DNA from: Cellulophaga sp. BC115SP
GTDB lineage: Bacteria > Bacteroidota > Bacteroidia > Cytophagales > Spirosomataceae
Length of the DNA stretch: 64,000 nucleotides
Reading direction: 5' to 3'
Assembly: GCF_009905545.1 (NCBI RefSeq)
Contig: NZ_JAAALB010000003.1
Location: 281,341 to 345,340, forward strand
Under the pieces are notes generated by a model that was not told the origin of the DNA, ran no database searches, and saw only the letters and a list, made by a program, of their open reading frames with translations. Each line of letters begins with the position of its first letter. The stretch's first letter is position 1. This document shows positions 60,101 through 64,000 of this stretch, piece after piece. Position numbers and translations under genes: made by a program.

Positions 60101-61104
60101 GACTAAAAGTCAATCAAAAACAAGAAGGAACTGGCATAGGGCTTCCGTTGGCACGTTCGCTTGCCGAATTGCACAAAGGAAAGGTTGAAGTTCATCTGCG
60201 TAATGAGCAACAAAATACTTTTCTGTTGTCGCTTCCCATTCATCAAGACTACGAGATGGATTTGAAGGGTAATCAAGAAGATGCTCAAACCGAGATATTC
60301 ACTAACGAAGTCGTCGATGCCGACGATACAGGCAAACCTGTGATTTTGATTGTGGAGGATAATGTCGAAATTCTTAACTACTTGAGTCGCGAGCTAAGTG
60401 CATCTTATCATGTTATGCGTGCTTTGGATGGCGTACAGGCCATTGAAATATTAGAGCAGGAAAATGTTCATTTGGTTATTAGCGATATTATGATGCCCGT
60501 AATGGATGGTATCGAGCTTTGTAAAAAAATAAAAACAGATGTGCAATTCAGCCACATTCCGATTATATTTTTAACGGCAAAAAGTTCGATTAATTCCAGA
60601 ATAGAAGGTCTGGAAGTAGGGGCAGATGCTTATATCGAAAAACCTTTTTCGCTAGAACACCTAGCGGCACAAATTACAAACCTGATTAATAACCGAAATA
60701 TTATTAAGGAATACTTTGCACGCTCACCGCTGACGCATATAAAAGGTATTGCTTTTTCAACAGCCGATAAGCAGTTTTTGGAACAGCTCCATGCTATTAT
60801 TGCCGACCGCATTGCAGATAGTAATCTGGATGTAGATTTGCTTTCATCGTTGATGAACATGAGCCGACCTACGCTTTATCGAAAAATTAAAGGAATATCT
60901 GACTTAAAGCCTAATGAGTTAATTAATTTATCTCGACTAAAAAAAGCAGCTGAGTTACTAGCTGAAAACAAATATAAAATTAACGAGATTGCAGACATGG
61001 TAGGATATAATATCCCCACCAATTTTTCGAGAGACTTTCAAAAACAGTTTGGTATTACACCTTCTGCCTATGTGAGTAAACTTCAAAGTGAGAACATGCA
61101 ATAA
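57130..61104 (+). CDS. Hybrid two-component system protein (periplasmic sensor, kinase, receiver, AraC regulator)
   Basis: The protein is 1324 aa, starting at GTG (57130), which is followed directly by a signal peptide (MKNILITICGLLFSIACAGQ). Residues 25-690 are two seven-bladed propellers built of GLSGNATRDIIQDKKGFIWIAS-type repeats. A Y_Y_Y domain (about 695-755) and one membrane segment (about 768-790) follow. The histidine kinase has His826 in VAHEIKTPL and GTGIGLPLARSLA in the ATPase. The receiver has Asp1119 in VISDIMMPVMDG. An AraC-type helix-turn-helix (about 1225-1320, PTLYRKIKG, FSRDFQKQFGITPSAYV) closes the chain. Such proteins sense a glycan breakdown product in the periplasm and switch on the adjacent SusC/SusD operon. 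Confidence 0.96.
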   Translation: MKNILITICGLLFSIACAGQDVRYYFKSYKVSDGLSGNATRDIIQDKKGFIWIASRNGLNRFDGNTFKIFRNKHGDSTSLGDDAVSSIYEAQDEKLWIGTHKGIYIYNPLTERFTAFKLIPPGEVRMLRGDYNGGIWIIADHQLYRYNQKTGKVQTFGWAGYTVSIHVSEARKVWIASGNGTISYYNAQKGDFTSYDFSKLTGGREIFTDMILHTVSDTTLLVGNMKKLWLYNYKAGKVVDISKNAAQKDGIHVYSILQNNGKLWLGTESGLFILDLKKLQFKHIQKEKYNPYSITDNIINGIFKDKEDGIWLSTQFGGVNYYSSEFNRFKKYFPLPNNSISGSLIHEICMDQYGKLWIGTEDAGLNQLDLKTGKIKSFLPDGKKGSITYRNLHGLVADGDRLWIGTYEHGLDVMDLKTNKVIRHYSRESPRSFGSNFIVTLYRTREGDILVGTWSGLYKYNRDTDDFTRMEFFNTQIQSIHQDAQGTLWASSYGNGVFYYNPITNKKGRIQYVAGNKNGLLDNYVNSLFQSKNGDFWFCTEHGLSRYNPILGKFKNYRTEDGLLDNQVFRVVEDDKGNCWVSTSRGLSMLNLKTDKFSNYTEANGLPSEQFNYNSSCKSADGTLFFGTVAGMISFKPESFIKNTYIPAVYITGIRANGKELSIADKEASITQSPIYTDKIKLPYDRSNLSFDVALLSYVIPKMNSFQYQMQGLDNQWYSLSSQRKISFSKLQPGHYVLRIKGANNDNVWSIQETKLSIDIMPPWWASGWAYVSYFVLFCTIAVVLFRYYHLAISEKNKREIETIQIGKEREIYNAKIDFFTNVAHEIKTPLTLIKMPLDKLLSDKNTNPETFDNLNMIKKNTNRLIDLTNQLLDFRKAEANNFSLNFTKTDINELLNEVFTIFKPAAEQKKLNYKIELPRITLHAYVDIEACKKIISNLINNAVKYADTSVKVKLLPFSSDDLLFHIEFTNDGFIIDHESKEKIFEPFFRLKVNQKQEGTGIGLPLARSLAELHKGKVEVHLRNEQQNTFLLSLPIHQDYEMDLKGNQEDAQTEIFTNEVVDADDTGKPVILIVEDNVEILNYLSRELSASYHVMRALDGVQAIEILEQENVHLVISDIMMPVMDGIELCKKIKTDVQFSHIPIIFLTAKSSINSRIEGLEVGADAYIEKPFSLEHLAAQITNLINNRNIIKEYFARSPLTHIKGIAFSTADKQFLEQLHAIIADRIADSNLDVDLLSSLMNMSRPTLYRKIKGISDLKPNELINLSRLKKAAELLAENKYKINEIADMVGYNIPTNFSRDFQKQFGITPSAYVSKLQSENMQ

Positions 61105-61341
61105 GGCTTAAAATGACAGTACTTGTATTGAGTTGGGTTTATTTTTTTTGTTTTTATTGAAAATGAGATAGTTATGTTTTTTGTTCTGGTGGATAAATTA
61201 TAAAAATTTTCTAAGTTTTTATAAAATAGGGGTTGATATGACACAAGCTGCTCTCTGTATTTTTTCAATACTACCTAAATCTTTACATCAAAAAATAACC
61301 CTTTCCATCATTTTTTTCATTGACATTTATCACCGACTCTT

Positions 61342-61357
61342 TGTGAGGAATGTTACA
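61342..61357 (+). promoter_or_regulatory. Crp/Fnr-type operator (site 5, second CstB-like gene)
   Basis: TGTGAGGAATGTTACA matches TGTRA-N6-TYACA at every defined position; centre 61349.5. A weaker half-similar site (TTGACATTTATCAC) is centred 23 bp upstream. Confidence 0.65.
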
Positions 61358-61378
61358 GAAGAGCGTGGAGGACTGGAC

Positions 61379-61386
61379 TAATTTTG
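61379..61386 (+). promoter_or_regulatory. -7 element of the second CstB-like gene
   Basis: TAATTTTG, identical to the -7 element of copy 1 and at the same distance (36.5 bp) from its operator centre. Confidence 0.6.
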
Positions 61387-61434
61387 TTCTATCAAATTTC
61401 AAACAGGAAAACATTATTTAACCAACTGAAAGTC

Positions 61435-62847
61435 ATGAAAGTAGAACAAATTTATACAGGATGTTTAGCTGAAGCAGCGTACTATATTGAGTCAGCGGGA
61501 GAGGTTGCTATCATTGATCCACTTCGCGAATCAAAACCTTATATCGAGCGTGCCGAGAAAGATAATGCGCAAATCAAATATGTTTTTGAAACGCACTTTC
61601 ATGCTGATTTTGTTTCGGGACATATCGACCTTTCTAACAAAACGGGCGCCACTATTATATTTGGTCCAACTGCTCAACCCGCCTATCCAGCATACATCGC
61701 TGAGGATGGCGAAGAGTTTAAAGTAGGTAATATCAAAATCAAGGTTTTGCATACCCCAGGTCATACCATGGAGTCGTCTTCGTTTTTGTTGATTGATGAA
61801 AATGGAAAAGAAAATGCCATCTTCTCTGGAGATACACTTTTTATTGGAGATGTGGGTCGTCCTGACTTAGCCGTAAAATCTGACCTTACACAAGAAGATT
61901 TGGCTGGGTTATTATATGAAAGTCTTCAAAACAAAATTTTGACTTTGCCCGACGATGTTATTGTGTACCCAGGGCACGGAGCGGGTTCGGCTTGTGGCAA
62001 AAACATGAGTAAAGAAACGACCGATCGATTGGGCAATCAAAAGCGTTTTAATTATGCATTACAGGCAAAATCAAAAGAGCAGTTTGTCAAAGAAGTACTC
62101 ACAGGATTAGTAACACCACCTCAGTATTTTCCTAAAAATGCTGTAATGAATAAAATGGGTTATGCCAATGTCGATGAGGTAATAGCCAAAGGAACGCAAG
62201 CGCTTAGTCCCGCAGCATTTGAAGCGGCTAGTAACGAAGAAAATGCCCTTGTGTTGGATGTTCGTGCTGCCAAAGATTTTGCCAAAGGTTTTATTCCAAA
62301 TGCAATTAATATCGGTCTGGAAGGTCAGTTTGCTTCGTGGGTAGGTACTTTGATTACCGATTTACAACAACCTATTTTGTTGATAACTGAAGAAGGAAAT
62401 GAGGAGGAAGCAGTCTTACGTTTATCGCGTGTGGGTTACGACAATTGTATTGGCTATTTAAAAGGAGGCTTCGAAGCTTGGGCTGCCGAAGGTCGTGAGA
62501 TAGATACCGTAAATACTATTTCGGCAGAAGATTTTGTAGAGAAATTTAGTAAAGATAATACTCTCAAAGCCATAGATGTACGCCGTAAAAGCGAGTATGA
62601 TTCTGAGCATGTGGTGGGAATAGAGAATGCTCCTTTAGATTTCTTGAATAATTACATGGCTAGTATCGATCGTGATGCTACTACTTATGTGCACTGTGCA
62701 GGAGGTTATCGCTCTATGGTGGCCATTTCTATCTTGAAAGCTAGAGGATTTGAAAATCTTATTGATGTTACAGGTGGATTTAGTGCTATCAAAGCAACTA
62801 ATAAATTGAAGCTCACAGACTATGTCTGTCCTAGCACACTTTTGTAA
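61435..62847 (+). CDS. CstB-like persulfide dioxygenase-rhodanese protein (copy 2)
   Basis: The start is ATG 61435 (470 aa, MKVEQIYTGCLAEAAYYIES), because the -7 element at 61379-61386 lies inside the longer open frame. Domains are as in copy 1: dioxygenase (ETHFHADFVSGH, HTPGHTMES, GDVGRPDL), a cysteine-less rhodanese domain, and a C-terminal rhodanese with HCAGGYRS. The two copies are alike over their whole length, most strongly in the dioxygenase half. This copy sits alone beside a carbohydrate locus, 26 kb from copy 1, yet has the same operator and -7 design, so the promoter travelled with the gene or was kept by selection. Probably a cytoplasmic iron enzyme acting on glutathione-independent low-molecular-weight persulfides. 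Confidence 0.9.
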   Translation: MKVEQIYTGCLAEAAYYIESAGEVAIIDPLRESKPYIERAEKDNAQIKYVFETHFHADFVSGHIDLSNKTGATIIFGPTAQPAYPAYIAEDGEEFKVGNIKIKVLHTPGHTMESSSFLLIDENGKENAIFSGDTLFIGDVGRPDLAVKSDLTQEDLAGLLYESLQNKILTLPDDVIVYPGHGAGSACGKNMSKETTDRLGNQKRFNYALQAKSKEQFVKEVLTGLVTPPQYFPKNAVMNKMGYANVDEVIAKGTQALSPAAFEAASNEENALVLDVRAAKDFAKGFIPNAINIGLEGQFASWVGTLITDLQQPILLITEEGNEEEAVLRLSRVGYDNCIGYLKGGFEAWAAEGREIDTVNTISAEDFVEKFSKDNTLKAIDVRRKSEYDSEHVVGIENAPLDFLNNYMASIDRDATTYVHCAGGYRSMVAISILKARGFENLIDVTGGFSAIKATNKLKLTDYVCPSTLL

Positions 62848-62851
62848 TTGA

Positions 62852-62948
62852 GTAAATGGATGGGTTGTGATTGATTATTTTAGAGAATATGTCATCCGTA
62901 GAGACGCAATGAATTGCGTCTCTACAAATTCAATCACAACTCATTTAA
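62852..62948. repeat. Short palindromic element with GACGCAAT hairpin
   Basis: The inner hairpin GTAGAGACGCAAT/ATTGCGTCTCTAC (62898-62925, 13-bp perfect stem, 2-nt loop) is framed by TTGTGATTGA and TCAATCACAA and by GAGTAAAT/ATTTAATT-like ends. It resembles the ends and the GACGCAAT hairpin of 38215-38456 and may end both the CstB-like gene and the LytTR gene. Confidence 0.65.
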
Positions 62949-63707
62949 TTATTTGAGTCTTTCCCAGAACTCATCTACTTTTTCTGGAGAGATACCAGCT
63001 ACCAATCCGCCTTTGATATTGAGATAACCTCCGTCACTTTTGACAAATTCTACTACGCTTTGTAAGTTGACGAGATAGGACTTATGTGTTCTAAAAAAAT
63101 AGGGAACATGAGAAAGTATTTCTTCGAAATGCTTTAGATTGCGACTTGCTAAAATTCTAGTTCCATCTTGCAGATATAGTTCACTGTAGGAGCCTTCACC
63201 TTTGATCATCAGAATGTCTGATGGACTCAGCAGCTTGTAGTTTTGACCGTTGGGTACAATGATTCTTTTTTCTTCCCAAGATTTCGATACATTCAAATTG
63301 TTCTGTAAAGCCTTTAATTGTTGACTTTGTGATTGTTCCCTTTTGCGACTAAACCTTTCGACCGCCTCTATCAGCTGGGTATGTTGTATTGGTTTGAGAA
63401 GATAGTCAATCGCCGAAAACTTAAAAGCTTGAAGCGCATATTCATTATAAGCAGTGGTGAAAATGATACCAAAGTTCACTTCTTCTTCATCAAAAAAATC
63501 CAACAATTCGAGACCACTATGCCCAGGCATTTCGATGTCAAGAAAAATAAGATCAGGTTTATACTTTTTGATAGCTTTGATTCCTGAAGGTAGGTCATTA
63601 CACAAGGCCTCTACACTTACCTTGGGACAATATTGCTCAACGATTGCATTGAGTAATACTCTCGCTTTGGGTTCGTCGTCTATGATTATACTTTTTATGT
63701 TGCTCAT
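62949..63707 (-). CDS. LytTR-type response regulator
   Basis: I start at ATG 63707 (252 aa, MSNIKSIIIDDEPKARVLL); the open frame continues upstream only through repeat DNA. The receiver domain (1-120) has the acidic pair in IIDDEPKAR, phospho-acceptor Asp in PDLIFLDIEMPGHSG and Lys in YLLKPIQH. A LytTR DNA-binding domain (about 150-250) follows with IIVPNGQNYKLLSPSDILMIKGEGSYSELYL and the conserved FRTHKSYLVNL. It should be phosphorylated by a histidine kinase of the 5TM or LytS/YehU type, which is not in this window; it probably lies beyond the right edge. Targets unknown. Confidence 0.93.
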   Translation of the reverse strand: MSNIKSIIIDDEPKARVLLNAIVEQYCPKVSVEALCNDLPSGIKAIKKYKPDLIFLDIEMPGHSGLELLDFFDEEEVNFGIIFTTAYNEYALQAFKFSAIDYLLKPIQHTQLIEAVERFSRKREQSQSQQLKALQNNLNVSKSWEEKRIIVPNGQNYKLLSPSDILMIKGEGSYSELYLQDGTRILASRNLKHFEEILSHVPYFFRTHKSYLVNLQSVVEFVKSDGGYLNIKGGLVAGISPEKVDEFWERLK

Positions 63708-63720
63708 GAGGGTATTTGTT

Positions 63721-63852
63721 AGTGAACAGGGACAAAGGCACAGAGGCACAAAGTGTTTTTTAGGGTTGAGGGGTGAGGGGATAGGGTTTAGTGAACAGGC
63801 ACAGAGGCACAAAGTGTTTTTTTAGGGTTTAGGGTGAGGAGATAAGGTTTAG
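63721..63852. repeat. Two tandem ~69-bp copies (AGTGAACAGG...AGGGTT)
   Basis: Copy 1 starts at 63721 and copy 2 at 63790. Each contains CAGAGGCACAAAGTG followed by a T run and TAGGGTT words. CACTCTGTGCC-type pieces of the same vocabulary occur at 13481 and 25219. Confidence 0.8.
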
Positions 63853-63923
63853 TTTTTTTGAAAAAAAGCAAAAAAAGTTTGTGAAAACCGAGTAGATAAG
63901 GCTGAGGTCGATTTTTTTTTCTA

Positions 63924-64000
63924 ATTGCCTATTGCCTATTGCCTATTGCCTATTGCCTATTGCCTATTGCCTATTGCCTATTGCCTATTGCCTATTGCCT
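63924..64000. repeat. Heptanucleotide microsatellite, eleven exact copies at the window edge
   Basis: ATTGCCT is repeated 11 times without a single change over 77 bp and probably continues beyond the window. It lies 217 bp upstream of the LytTR gene start. Confidence 0.95.

Larger units (their letters stand above)
61105..61434. other. 330-bp gap with the activator-dependent promoter of the second CstB-like gene
   Basis: AT-rich; holds the operator (61342-61357), a weaker possible second site at 61320-61333 and the -7 element (61379-61386). No clear terminator for the hybrid two-component gene is visible. Confidence 0.6.
63708..64000. other. 293 bp of repeat-rich DNA at the right edge
   Basis: It holds two ~69-bp tandem copies rich in GGCACA words, a T/A-rich spacer, and a heptamer array that reaches the window end. 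The promoter of the LytTR gene is not recognisable. Confidence 0.7.

Noticed and set aside
61320..61333. TTGAC-ATTT-ATCAC before the second CstB-like gene as the primary operator
   Set aside because: It lies 56 bp from the -7 element centre, whereas the site at 61342-61357 matches better and has the shared spacing. At most it is an auxiliary site.
63708..63812. Longer N-terminus (35 extra residues) for the LytTR regulator
   Set aside because: The extension is translated repeat DNA (two copies of LCLCPCSL-like sequence), and the receiver domain starts at the ATG at 63707.
63924..64000. CRISPR or coding repeat
   Set aside because: It is a simple 7-bp microsatellite with no spacers; a reading frame through it would give a meaningless low-complexity peptide.

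Overview
The window reads as chromosomal DNA from an AT-rich aerobic Bacteroidota, most likely a Cytophagales (Spirosomataceae/Cytophagaceae-like) bacterium. The clues are a SusC/SusD pair beside a hybrid two-component regulator, a lipoprotein TamA homologue (TamL) next to TamB, a Rho with a long N-terminal insertion, Bacteroidota-type promoters (TAnnTTTG -7 box) and almost no Shine-Dalgarno sequences. I see no rRNA, tRNA, CRISPR array, phage or intact insertion sequence. Genus assignment is inference.

Layout. 1-8.6 kb: a truncated lipoprotein, TamL and TamB (outer-membrane biogenesis), and a small secreted protein. 9.3-17.5 kb (minus strand): a probable redox locus with two Rieske lipoproteins, a thioredoxin-like protein, an ApbE flavin transferase, a DUF4266 lipoprotein, a DsbD-N-like protein and a DUF3570 outer-membrane protein, preceded by an S41 protease, an SGNH-like protein lacking its serine and a small barrel. 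17.8-19.7 kb: an ECF sigma factor overlapping a protein that joins an inner-membrane anchor, a coiled coil and an outer-membrane-type barrel. A candidate small RNA and rho follow.

22.5-38.9 kb plus 61.4-62.8 kb: a sulfide/persulfide module. It has a Crp/Fnr regulator with a Cys-x5-Cys-Cys cluster, sulfide:quinone oxidoreductase, two YeeE/YedE transport proteins, two CstB-like persulfide dioxygenase-rhodanese proteins, a single-domain rhodanese and cytochrome bd oxidase. Five of these transcription units have a near-palindrome of the form TGTRA-N6-TYACA centred 35.5-36.5 bp from the last base of a Bacteroidota -7 element. That is the geometry of an activator-dependent (class II) Crp/Fnr promoter, and it makes a coherent regulon. 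Interleaved are a GMC oxidoreductase with its subunit 3, an M1 peptidase and an acyltransferase.

39-43 kb: a stress/redox cassette (two HxlR regulators, SDR, NTF2-like protein, azoreductase, Dps, and a relic of an alpha/beta hydrolase) lying between two near-identical 57-bp direct repeats. 43.6-49 kb: a four-gene locus that looks like a chaperone-usher-type surface fibre system (subunit, PapD-like chaperone, two-domain adhesin, large outer-membrane protein), with a strong hairpin after the subunit gene. 49-61 kb: a carbohydrate-uptake locus of SusC, SusD and a cytochrome c/PA14/sorbosone-dehydrogenase-like enzyme, with a divergent hybrid two-component sensor-regulator. 63-64 kb: a LytTR response regulator followed by repeats ending in eleven exact copies of a heptamer at the window edge.

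Intergenic DNA is rich in short palindromic repeats: two ~240-bp elements with terminal inverted repeats, a three-copy 125-bp tandem array, and dispersed GCCTA/GGCAC-rich pieces. Several contain terminator-like hairpins.
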